Below, one piece after another: positions 1-9,146 of a DNA stretch of 64,000 bases (the stretch's first letter is position 1; every line of letters begins with the position of its first letter). The stretch spans positions 1-64,000 of the forward strand of contig NZ_CAMIAF010000001.1 in the NCBI RefSeq assembly GCF_946190375.1, in the 5' to 3' direction. The notes under the pieces are model-generated. The model did no database searches. It was given only the letters and a program-made list of their open reading frames with translations, and was not told the DNA's origin. A program made the translations under genes and the position numbers. The DNA comes from Streptococcus mitis. Lineage in GTDB: Bacteria > Bacillota > Bacilli > Lactobacillales > Streptococcaceae.

Positions 1-152
1 TAGGTGGCGAAGACACCGTGGATCTTAATACCGTAGCAAACGAGGTCATTCAAGGCCTTTGGGGCAATGGACAAGAACGTTTTGACAATCTAACAAATGC
101 CGGATATAATGCGCAAGCAGTTCAAGATCGAGTTAATGAATTGCTATCTTAA
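1..152 (+). CDS. Phage-type lysin, C-terminal CW_7 repeat (partial)
   Basis: Only the last 49 codons are inside the window (frame starts at base 3). They end in a CW_7 (Cpl-7-like) cell-wall-binding repeat: the segment has the family pattern of VANEVIQGLWGNGQER followed by LTNAGYNAQAVQDRVNELL. CW_7 repeats bind peptidoglycan and sit at the C-terminus of phage and streptococcal lysins, so this is probably the endolysin at the edge of a prophage or phage-derived element lying to the left. The nearby tmRNA-derived attachment sequence supports this. The catalytic domain is outside the window, so lysozyme, amidase or other activity cannot be told. Confidence 0.8.
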   Translation, partial: GGEDTVDLNTVANEVIQGLWGNGQERFDNLTNAGYNAQAVQDRVNELLS

Positions 153-200
153 CAAACTGACTAAAAAACCGGTATAAAATCAAAAATATAGTACACTAGA

Positions 201-227
201 CCGCAGGCTCAGGCTTGCGGTTTTTTT
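201..227 (+). terminator. Rho-independent terminator after the lysin gene
   Basis: An 8-bp stem (ccgcaggc / gcttgcgg, one G-U pair) with a tcag loop is followed by seven T. It lies 49 bases after the lysin stop codon. The same 19-base hairpin occurs in reverse complement at 39812-39830. Confidence 0.85.
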
Positions 228-345
228 GTTTGCTTAAAAATGGATTTAAAATCCAAGAAATGTAAATCGAATAAACGCTTTTTTGTTAAAGAGTTATAAA
301 AGGAGTTATAAAATTAAATATGGCTTGATTTAATAATGTCTTAGA

Positions 346-367
346 GACTCCCACCGGCTCCATTATT
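346..367 (+). other. attR-like site: copy of the tmRNA (ssrA) 3' end
   Basis: The bases gactcccaccggctcca at 346-362 are the 3' end of the streptococcal tmRNA T-arm/acceptor including the CCA. No tmRNA body precedes them: the upstream bases are AT-rich and do not form the rest of the acceptor domain. Such isolated 3' ends are the duplicated core left by elements that integrate into ssrA. Because the lysin tail lies immediately left, this is read as the right-hand attachment site of an element whose other end, with intact ssrA, is left of the window. Confidence 0.7.
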
Positions 368-394
368 CCTTGGCATTCTTTCGCATTCCTTGGT

Positions 395-420
395 AAAACG
401 TTGTTAAATCAACGTTTTTT
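395..420 (+). terminator. Palindrome with T-run, terminator-like
   Basis: The perfect 16-bp palindrome cgttgttaaatcaacg (399-414) extended by four A and four to six T forms a terminator-like hairpin. The same 16 bases occur in reverse complement at 22800-22815 in the scar after enolase. Confidence 0.5.
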
Positions 421-572
421 ATTTTTGTCTTTGGTATTCTTCTGCGGAAAAGGAGTCACAGAAGGAGTCAAAAACAGACCCTAAAGCAGACCCTCTTTTT
501 TTAAAAAGGGATACGAAAAAGGATACAACATTTGTCGCATCCTAAAAATCTATGTACTTCGCAAAGCGTTCT

Positions 573-585
573 CCGGCTCCATTAT
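573..585 (+). repeat. Second copy of the ssrA 3'-end core
   Basis: The 13 bases ccggctccattat repeat those at 354-366 exactly, 219 bp apart. The interval holds tandem imperfect motifs (aaggagtcaca / aaggagtcaaa, cagaccct twice, gggatacga / ggatacaac) that look like decayed integrase-gene 3' ends. This is consistent with more than one integration at the same site. Confidence 0.5.
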
Positions 586-621
586 GAGTTTTTGTGATTT
601 TAAAACTTGTTAGCTGATTTT

Positions 622-969
622 TTACAATCCAGCGAAATCTTTGATTTCTTGTGCTGACATTGAAGAGTCACAACGAACACTGATTTGTCCACCTGCAATG
701 TGAATAAATCCTGGTACAGTTGGGATTCCGTAGCGTGAACGGAATTCTTGTAACTCATTCAGTTGGCTTGGTTCTTCACTGTTGATGAAGTAGATGTGGG
801 CTTTAGTTTCAGCTACGACACCTGCTAAAGTACCTGCAAATTTACGGCAGTAAGGGCAAGTTTTGCGACCGATAAAGAAGGTTGCAGTTTCTTTTTTATC
901 AAGAGCTTCTTGCGCACGCGCAACTGTAGTGACTTCAAGGTCTTTGATATTATCTAAAAATTGTTCCAT
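622..969 (-). CDS. bta: Thioredoxin-like protein (bacteriocin transport accessory type)
   Basis: A 115-residue single thioredoxin fold without a signal peptide. The redox motif CPYC is at residues 38-41 and a cis-proline loop (IPTVPG) is near residues 81-86. It matches the short streptococcal proteins annotated as bacteriocin transport accessory protein (Bta). A cytosolic disulfide exchange role is inferred; a direct link to bacteriocins is not visible here, as no bacteriocin genes are near. The start has an AGGT-type ribosome site. It is encoded just upstream of pgm in the same direction, the same neighbour order as in pneumococcus. Confidence 0.8.
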   Translation of the reverse strand: MEQFLDNIKDLEVTTVARAQEALDKKETATFFIGRKTCPYCRKFAGTLAGVVAETKAHIYFINSEEPSQLNELQEFRSRYGIPTVPGFIHIAGGQISVRCDSSMSAQEIKDFAGL

Positions 970-1039
970 GAGATTACCTCGCTTTCATTGATATGTCTAG
1001 TATGCCATAAAGTTTCTAAAATTGCTTAGATTTGATACG

Positions 1040-1072
1040 AAAAAAAGATGAGATTGGTTTTCTCATCTTTTA
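1040..1072 (-). terminator. Terminator after pgm
   Basis: On the minus strand aaagatgaga and tctcatcttt pair around a short loop and are followed by a run of T, directly after the pgm stop codon. Confidence 0.75.
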
Positions 1073-1079
1073 TAGGTGT

Positions 1080-2798
1080 TTATTTTACAAAAGCATTGAT
1101 TTCTGCTTCGATGTTAGCAATTTTAGCTTGTGATTCTTCGTTGGTTTCACCTACAACTGCAATGTAGAACTTGATTTTTGGTTCTGTCCCTGAAGGGCGA
1201 ACGGCAATCCAAGAACCGTCAGCAAGTGTATATTTCAAAACATCACTTGGAGGAGTTGTTAAGTTTGTAACAGTACCGTCAGCAGCAGTAGCAGTTTGTG
1301 CCTTGAAGTCTTCTACGATAGTGATAGCTGTTGCGTTCCATTCTTTTGGAGCATTGTTACGGAATTTAGCCATAATCGCTTTGATTTGTTCAGCACCATC
1401 GACACCTGAAAGGGTAACAGAGATAGTCTTTTCTGCATAGTAGCCGTACTCTTTGTAGATTTCTTCGATGCCGTCCGCAAGTGTTAAACCACGTGAACGG
1501 TAGTAGGCAGCAAGTTCAGCAACGACAAGGACGGCTTGGATTGCATCTTTATCACGTACAAATGGTTTAATCAAGTAACCGAAGCTTTCTTCAAATCCCA
1601 TCATGTAAGTGTGATTGTGTTTTTCTTCGAATTCTTGGATTTTTTCAGCGATAAATTTGAAACCAGTCAGAACGTTGAACATGGTTGCTCCGTAGCTTTC
1701 AGCGATCTTCGTTACCAAGTCAGTTGATACGATAGATTTACATAGGGCTGCATTTTCAGGAAGAGTTCCAGCGTTTTTGTGGGCTTCCAAGATGTATTTT
1801 GCCATGATAGCACCGATTTGGTTACCTGATAGGTTGAGGTAGCTACCATCTTTTTGAAGAACTTCAACACCAACACGGTCAGCATCTGGGTCAGTTGCCA
1901 CAAGAACATCTGCACCAACTTTACGACCAAGTTCTTCAGCAAGGGCAAAGGCTGCTTGGCTTTCTGGGTTTGGAGATTTTACAGTTGAGAAGTTAGGGTC
2001 AGCAGTTGCTTGCGCTTCAACGACTTGAACAGAGTCAAATCCTGCTTGGGCAAGAGCACGACGAGCCAACATTTCACCAGTACCATGAAGTGGTGTGTAG
2101 ACAATTTTCATGTCTTTACCAAATTCTTCAATCAAGGCTGGGTTGATGTTTACGTCTTTAACCTCTTTAAGGTATTCTACGTCAACAGCTTCGCCGATAA
2201 CTTCAATCAAGCCAGAAGCTTTTTCAGCTTCCACATCAGCAACTTCTACCGCAAATGGGTTTTCGATTGCACGGATATAAGTAGTCAAAGCGTCTGCATC
2301 ATGTGGAGGCATTTGTCCACCGTCTTCACCGTAAACTTTGTAACCGTTAAATGGTGCAGGATTGTGGCTAGCTGTGACCATGATACCCGCGAAACAGTTG
2401 AGGTGACGAACTGCAAATGATAGTTCTGGAGTTGGACGAAGGCTTTCAAATACATAAGATTTGATACCATGTTTAGCAAGAACTGCCGCAGATTCAAAGG
2501 CAAACTCAGGTGAGAAGTGACGGCTATCGTAGGCGATTGCGACACCACGTTCTTTTTCGTTTCCACCTTTTGATTCAATCAAACGAGCCAAACCTTCAGT
2601 AGCTTGGCGAACAACGTAGATGTTGATGCGGTTTGTACCAGCACCAATCAAGCCACGCATACCTGCAGTACCAAATTCAAGATTTGTATAGAAGGCATCT
2701 TCCTTTGTTTTTTCATCCATATTTTCCAAATCTTGACGAAGGTAGTCAGGAAGCTCCGCAAAATCAACCCATTTCTGGTAATTTTCTTGGTAAGACAT
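1080..2798 (-). CDS. pgm: Phosphoglucomutase, alpha-D-phosphohexomutase family
   Basis: A 572-residue enzyme interconverting glucose 1-phosphate and glucose 6-phosphate. It supplies glucose 1-phosphate for UDP-glucose, capsule or cell-wall precursors, and for the glgC reaction encoded elsewhere in this window. The phosphorylated serine is in TASHNP (Ser144), the Mg-binding loop is DPDADR near residue 305, the sugar-binding loop is GFEES near residue 400, and the phosphate-binding RPSGTEPKIKFY is near the C-terminus. Length is normal for the Gram-positive PgmA type. The start follows aaaaggagaatttta. It has a terminator immediately after the stop. Confidence 0.95.
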   Translation of the reverse strand: MSYQENYQKWVDFAELPDYLRQDLENMDEKTKEDAFYTNLEFGTAGMRGLIGAGTNRINIYVVRQATEGLARLIESKGGNEKERGVAIAYDSRHFSPEFAFESAAVLAKHGIKSYVFESLRPTPELSFAVRHLNCFAGIMVTASHNPAPFNGYKVYGEDGGQMPPHDADALTTYIRAIENPFAVEVADVEAEKASGLIEVIGEAVDVEYLKEVKDVNINPALIEEFGKDMKIVYTPLHGTGEMLARRALAQAGFDSVQVVEAQATADPNFSTVKSPNPESQAAFALAEELGRKVGADVLVATDPDADRVGVEVLQKDGSYLNLSGNQIGAIMAKYILEAHKNAGTLPENAALCKSIVSTDLVTKIAESYGATMFNVLTGFKFIAEKIQEFEEKHNHTYMMGFEESFGYLIKPFVRDKDAIQAVLVVAELAAYYRSRGLTLADGIEEIYKEYGYYAEKTISVTLSGVDGAEQIKAIMAKFRNNAPKEWNATAITIVEDFKAQTATAADGTVTNLTTPPSDVLKYTLADGSWIAVRPSGTEPKIKFYIAVVGETNEESQAKIANIEAEINAFVK

Positions 2799-2916
2799 TA
2801 AAATTCTCCTTTTTGTAAATTGTTTTAACCGTTCACATTATAGCACTTTTTAGCGTTTTAGTAAAACGGTAGCATAATTTTCAGAAAAGTAGTGACATAT
2901 GCCTGTTTATCAAGTC

Positions 2917-2952
2917 TTGAATGCCTTAGGGAAACATGCTATACTACTTGTA
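2917..2952 (+). promoter_or_regulatory. Promoter of the ABC-F gene, apparently leaderless
   Basis: ttgaat (2917-2922) and tatact (2940-2945) are separated by exactly 17 bp. The ATG of the gene starts at 2952, seven bases after the -10 hexamer, which is where transcription would start. No Shine-Dalgarno sequence precedes the ATG. Confidence 0.75.
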
Positions 2953-4853
2953 TGATTATTTTACAAGCTAATAAAATTGAACGTTCTTTTGCAGGAGAGG
3001 TTCTTTTTGATAATATCAACCTGCAGGTTGATGAACGTGATCGGATTGCCCTTGTTGGGAAAAATGGTGCAGGTAAGTCTACTCTTTTAAAGATCTTAGT
3101 TGGAGAAGAGGAACCAACTAGTGGAGAAATCAATAAGAAAAAAGATATTTCTCTGTCTTACCTAGCCCAAGATAGCCGTTTTGAGTCTGAAAATACCATC
3201 TACGATGAAATGCTTCATGTCTTTGATGACTTGCGTCAAACTGAGAAACAACTTCGTCAGATGGAATTGGAGATGGGTGAAAAGTCTGGTGAGGATTTGG
3301 ATAAACTGATGTCAGATTACGATCGCTTATCTGAGAATTTTCGTCAAGCAGGCGGCTTTACTTATGAAGCTGATATCCGTGCTATTTTGAATGGATTCAA
3401 GTTTGACGAATCTATGTGGCAGATGAAAATAGCTGAACTTTCTGGTGGTCAAAATACCCGTCTGGCGCTGGCCCAAATGCTCCTTGAAAAGCCTAATCTC
3501 TTGGTCTTGGACGAGCCAACCAACCACTTGGATATCGAAACTATCGCCTGGCTAGAGAATTACTTGGTAAATTATAGCGGTGCCCTCATTATTGTCAGTC
3601 ATGACCGCTATTTCTTGGACAAGGTTGCGACAATTACGCTGGATTTGACTAAGCATTCCTTGGATCGTTATGTGGGCAATTACTCTCGTTTTGTCGTGCT
3701 GAAGGAGCAAAAACTAGCTACTGAGGCAAAAAACTATGAAAAGCAGCAGAAGGAGATCGCTGCTCTGGAAGACTTTGTCAATCGCAATCTAGTCCGAGCT
3801 TCAACGACCAAACGTGCCCAATCTCGCCGAAAACAACTGGAAAAAATGGAACGTTTGGACAAGCCTGAAGCTGGTAAGAAATCAGCCAACATGACCTTCC
3901 AGTCTGAAAAAACGTCTGGTAATGTTGTTTTGACTGTTGAAAATGCGGCTATTGGCTATGATGGGGAAGTACTGTCAGAGCCTATCAACTTAGACCTTCG
4001 TAAGATGAATGCTGTTGCTATCGTTGGTCCCAATGGTATCGGCAAGTCAACTTTTATTAAATCAATCGTGGACCAGATTCCTTTTATCAAGGGTGAAAAG
4101 CGATTTGGAGCTAATGTTGAGGTGGGTTACTATGACCAAACCCAAAGCAAGCTGACACCAAGTAATACTGTACTGGATGAACTCTGGAATGATTTTAAAC
4201 TGACACCAGAAGTTGAAATCCGTAACCGTCTTGGTGCCTTCCTTTTCTCAGGAGATGATGTTAAAAAATCAGTTGGCATGTTGTCAGGTGGCGAGAAGGC
4301 TCGTTTGCTTTTGGCTAAATTGTCTATGGAGAACAACAACTTCTTGATTCTGGATGAGCCGACCAACCACTTGGATATTGATAGCAAGGAAGTGCTAGAA
4401 AATGCCTTGATTGAATTTGATGGAACCTTACTCTTTGTCAGCCACGACCGTTACTTTATCAATCGTGTTGCTACCCATGTTTTAGAATTATCTGAGAATG
4501 GATCAACTCTCTACCTTGGAGATTACGACTACTATGTTGAGAAGAAAGCAGAAGTAGAAATGATTCAGGCTGAGGAAGCTTCAACTAGCAATCAAGCAAA
4601 AGAATCAAGTCCAGTTAATGACTATCAGGCCCAGAAAGAAAGTCAAAAAGAAGTTCGTAAACTCATGCGACAAATCGAAAGTCTAGAAACTGAAATCGAA
4701 GAGTTAGAAAGTCAAAGCCAAGCCATTTCTGAACAAATGTTGGAAACAAACGATGCCGAAAAACTCATGGAATTGCAGGCTGAGCTGGATAAAATCAGCC
4801 ATCGTCAGGAAGAAGCCATGCTTGAGTGGGAAGAATTATCAGAGCAGGTGTAA
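2952..4853 (+). CDS. ABC-F family ATPase (ribosome-associated type)
   Basis: A 633-residue protein with two ABC ATPase domains and no membrane segments. Walker A motifs are GKNGAGKST and GPNGIGKST, signatures are LSGGQ and LSGGE, and both domains carry the LDEPTNHLDI Walker B of the ABC-F group. Between them lies the basic, helical linker characteristic of ABC-F, and the last ~80 residues are a charged coiled coil as in Uup/YdiF-like members. Family proteins act on ribosomes as translation factors or antibiotic protectors; which role applies here is unknown. The upstream in-frame ATG at 2892 is rejected because it lies upstream of the promoter. The next gene, rgg, starts 2 bases after the stop. 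Confidence 0.9.
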   Translation: MIILQANKIERSFAGEVLFDNINLQVDERDRIALVGKNGAGKSTLLKILVGEEEPTSGEINKKKDISLSYLAQDSRFESENTIYDEMLHVFDDLRQTEKQLRQMELEMGEKSGEDLDKLMSDYDRLSENFRQAGGFTYEADIRAILNGFKFDESMWQMKIAELSGGQNTRLALAQMLLEKPNLLVLDEPTNHLDIETIAWLENYLVNYSGALIIVSHDRYFLDKVATITLDLTKHSLDRYVGNYSRFVVLKEQKLATEAKNYEKQQKEIAALEDFVNRNLVRASTTKRAQSRRKQLEKMERLDKPEAGKKSANMTFQSEKTSGNVVLTVENAAIGYDGEVLSEPINLDLRKMNAVAIVGPNGIGKSTFIKSIVDQIPFIKGEKRFGANVEVGYYDQTQSKLTPSNTVLDELWNDFKLTPEVEIRNRLGAFLFSGDDVKKSVGMLSGGEKARLLLAKLSMENNNFLILDEPTNHLDIDSKEVLENALIEFDGTLLFVSHDRYFINRVATHVLELSENGSTLYLGDYDYYVEKKAEVEMIQAEEASTSNQAKESSPVNDYQAQKESQKEVRKLMRQIESLETEIEELESQSQAISEQMLETNDAEKLMELQAELDKISHRQEEAMLEWEELSEQV

Positions 4854-4855
4854 AG

Positions 4856-5719
4856 ATGGAACATCTTGGAAAAGTATTTCGTGAATTTCGGACAAGTGGC
4901 AATTATTCTTTAAAGGAGGCAGCAGGCGAGTCTTGCTCTACCTCTCAATTATCTCGCTTTGAGCTTGGGGAGTCTGATTTAGCAGTCTCACGTTTCTTTG
5001 AGATTTTGGATAACATTCATGTAACAATCGAAAATTTCATGGATAAGGCAAGGGATTTTCATAATCATGAACATGTGTCTATGATGGCGCAGATTATCCC
5101 ACTTTACTACTCAAATGATATTGTAGGTTTTCAAAAGCTTCAAGAAGAACAACTTGAAAAGGCTAAGAGTTCTATCAATCCTCTTTATTTTGAGTTGAAC
5201 TGGATTTTGCTACAAGGTCTGGTTTGTCAAAGAGATTCGACTTATGAGATGACGCAGGATGATTTGGATAAGGTAGCAGATTATCTCTTCAAAACAGAAG
5301 AATGGACCATGTATGAGTTGATTCTTTTCGGGAACCTCTATAGTTTCTACGATGTGGACTATGTCACACGGATTGGTAGAGAAGTTATGGAGAGGGAAGA
5401 ATTTTACCAAGAGATTGGGCGTCATAAGAGATTGGTTTTGATTTTGGCCCTCAATTGTTACCAGCATTGTTTAGAGCATTCTTCTTTTGATAATGCTAGC
5501 TATTTCGAGGCTTATACAGAGAAGATTATTGGTAAAAACATTAGTCTTTATGAACGAAATATTTTACATTACTTAAAAGGTTTTGCCTTGTACCAAAAAG
5601 GAAAGTGTAAAGAAGGTTGTAGCCAAATGCAAGAAGCCATGCATATTTTTGACGTGCTAGGTCTTCCAGAGCAAGTAGCCTACTATCAAGAACACTACGA
5701 AAAATTTGTCAAAGATTAA
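4856..5719 (+). CDS. Rgg/GadR/MutR-family transcriptional regulator
   Basis: A 287-residue regulator with an N-terminal XRE-type helix-turn-helix (residues ~5-60, including STSQLSRFELGESDLAVSRFFEILD) followed by the all-helical Rgg_C repeat domain that in characterised relatives binds short hydrophobic peptides. The start at 4856 follows the ABC-F stop by 2 bases, so the pair is probably co-transcribed. It is followed by an MFS gene with its own promoter. No short hydrophobic peptide gene was found in the 79-base gap downstream, so it is either a non-peptide Rgg or its peptide is encoded elsewhere. The MFS gene is its most likely target. Confidence 0.88.
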   Translation: MEHLGKVFREFRTSGNYSLKEAAGESCSTSQLSRFELGESDLAVSRFFEILDNIHVTIENFMDKARDFHNHEHVSMMAQIIPLYYSNDIVGFQKLQEEQLEKAKSSINPLYFELNWILLQGLVCQRDSTYEMTQDDLDKVADYLFKTEEWTMYELILFGNLYSFYDVDYVTRIGREVMEREEFYQEIGRHKRLVLILALNCYQHCLEHSSFDNASYFEAYTEKIIGKNISLYERNILHYLKGFALYQKGKCKEGCSQMQEAMHIFDVLGLPEQVAYYQEHYEKFVKD

Positions 5720-5770
5720 TTTTCCCAAATAAGGGAAAAAATAAAAAGCTCCTTTCGGTTTTGATACAAT
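5720..5770 (+). promoter_or_regulatory. Promoter region of the MFS gene with inverted repeat
   Basis: ttttccc-aaataa-gggaaaa (5720-5739) is a perfect 7-bp inverted repeat upstream of a tacaat -10 (5765-5770). The repeat is not followed by a T-run, so an operator, perhaps for the Rgg protein, fits better than a terminator. This is an inference from position only. Confidence 0.45.
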
Positions 5771-5798
5771 AGTTTCAAAATTTGAGAGGAGTTTTTAT

Positions 5799-6977
5799 AT
5801 GAATCGCTATGCAGTACAGTTGATTAGCCGCGGAGCTGTTAACAAGATAGGGAATATGCTCTATGATTATGGAAATAGTGTCTGGTTGGCTTCCATGGGG
5901 ACTATCGGACAGACAGTTTTAGGAATGTATCAGATTTCTGAACTCGTCACATCTATTCTCGTAAATCCTTTTGGTGGAGTTATATCAGACCGTTTTTCTC
6001 GTCGTAAGATTTTAATGACGACAGACCTTGTTTGTGGGATTCTTTGTCTGGCTATTTCTTTTATAAGGAATGACAGCTGGATGATTGGAGCTTTGATTTT
6101 TGCCAATATTGTGCAGGCTATTGCTTTTGCCTTTTCTAGACCGGCAAATAAGGCCATTATCACAGAATTGGTAGAGAAGGATGAACTGGTCCTCTACAAT
6201 TCTCGTTTGGAATTAGTGATGCAGGTTGTCAGTGTGAGTTCCCCTGTACTATCTTTTCTGGTCTTACAATTTGCAAGTCTTCGCATTACCTTGGTATTAG
6301 ATGCCCTTAGTTTTTTTCTCGCTTTTGGCTTAGTAGCCTTGCTTCCAAAGAAAGAAGAGAAGACTTTGGGGGAGAAGAAACTTACATTCAAAGTTATTTT
6401 TTCTGATATCAAGGAGGGAGTTCACTATATTGTGAAGCAAAAGGAAATCTTCTTTTTGTTAGTCATGGCTTCAAGTGTCAATTTTTTCTTCGCAGCTTTT
6501 AATTACCTCCTTCCCTTTTCAAATCAGCTCTATGGAGTACAAGGTGCCTATGCTACTATTTTAACAATGGGTGCTATTGGGTCTATTGTTGGGGCGCTGC
6601 TAGCTAGTAAGATTAAAGCTAGTATGGAAATGCTTCTGTTTTTGTTGGCTCTGACTGGACTTGGGGTGATGATAATGGGATTTACCCTCCCATCCTATCT
6701 TACTTTTTCAGGTAATTTCGTTTGTGAATTGTTTATGACGATTTTCAATATTCACTTTTTTACTCAAGTACAAACTAAGGTTGAAGGTGAATATCTTGGT
6801 AGAGTTCTCAGTTCGATTTATACCTTAGCTATACTATTTATGCCTATTGCAACAGGTTTAATGACCTGGCTTCCAAGTGTCCATCTTTATTCTTTCTTAA
6901 TTATAGGACTTGGAGTTGTCGCCTTATCCTTCTTAGCTCTAGGCTATGTACGAACTCATTTCAAAAAAGAGCTATAA
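5799..6977 (+). CDS. MFS transporter (drug/solute exporter type)
   Basis: A 392-residue integral membrane protein with about 12 hydrophobic segments. The cytoplasmic loop between segments 2 and 3 carries GGVISDRFSRRKIL, the MFS motif A pattern. It belongs to the MFS group of efflux proteins (MFS_3-like); the substrate cannot be read from the sequence. A good ribosome site (gagaggag) precedes the start. Its position directly after an Rgg regulator suggests that Rgg controls it. Confidence 0.85.
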   Translation: MNRYAVQLISRGAVNKIGNMLYDYGNSVWLASMGTIGQTVLGMYQISELVTSILVNPFGGVISDRFSRRKILMTTDLVCGILCLAISFIRNDSWMIGALIFANIVQAIAFAFSRPANKAIITELVEKDELVLYNSRLELVMQVVSVSSPVLSFLVLQFASLRITLVLDALSFFLAFGLVALLPKKEEKTLGEKKLTFKVIFSDIKEGVHYIVKQKEIFFLLVMASSVNFFFAAFNYLLPFSNQLYGVQGAYATILTMGAIGSIVGALLASKIKASMEMLLFLLALTGLGVMIMGFTLPSYLTFSGNFVCELFMTIFNIHFFTQVQTKVEGEYLGRVLSSIYTLAILFMPIATGLMTWLPSVHLYSFLIIGLGVVALSFLALGYVRTHFKKEL

Positions 6978-7033
6978 GTCTGTTTGAGTTTTAAAAATAA
7001 TTCCAATCTAAGTGTTTTTTCCGCCCTTCTCGT

Positions 7034-9028
<1,995 letters not shown>

Positions 9029-9146
9029 TAATCGTTTAAAATCAGAGCTTAGATAATATAACTATGTGTGTTAATCGGGACAAAATCGATCAAGAATTTA
9101 TTAGTGAACTAGAAACAAATTAAGAAGTAAAAAGGAAAAATAAAAA

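Noticed and set aside
5720-5798. A short hydrophobic pheromone gene (SHP) next to rgg
   Set aside because: The gap is too short and contains no frame with a ribosome site and hydrophobic end.
9064-9123. A 19-codon plus-strand frame between ligA and pulA
   Set aside because: No ribosome site and no sign of conservation; reported only as an observation.
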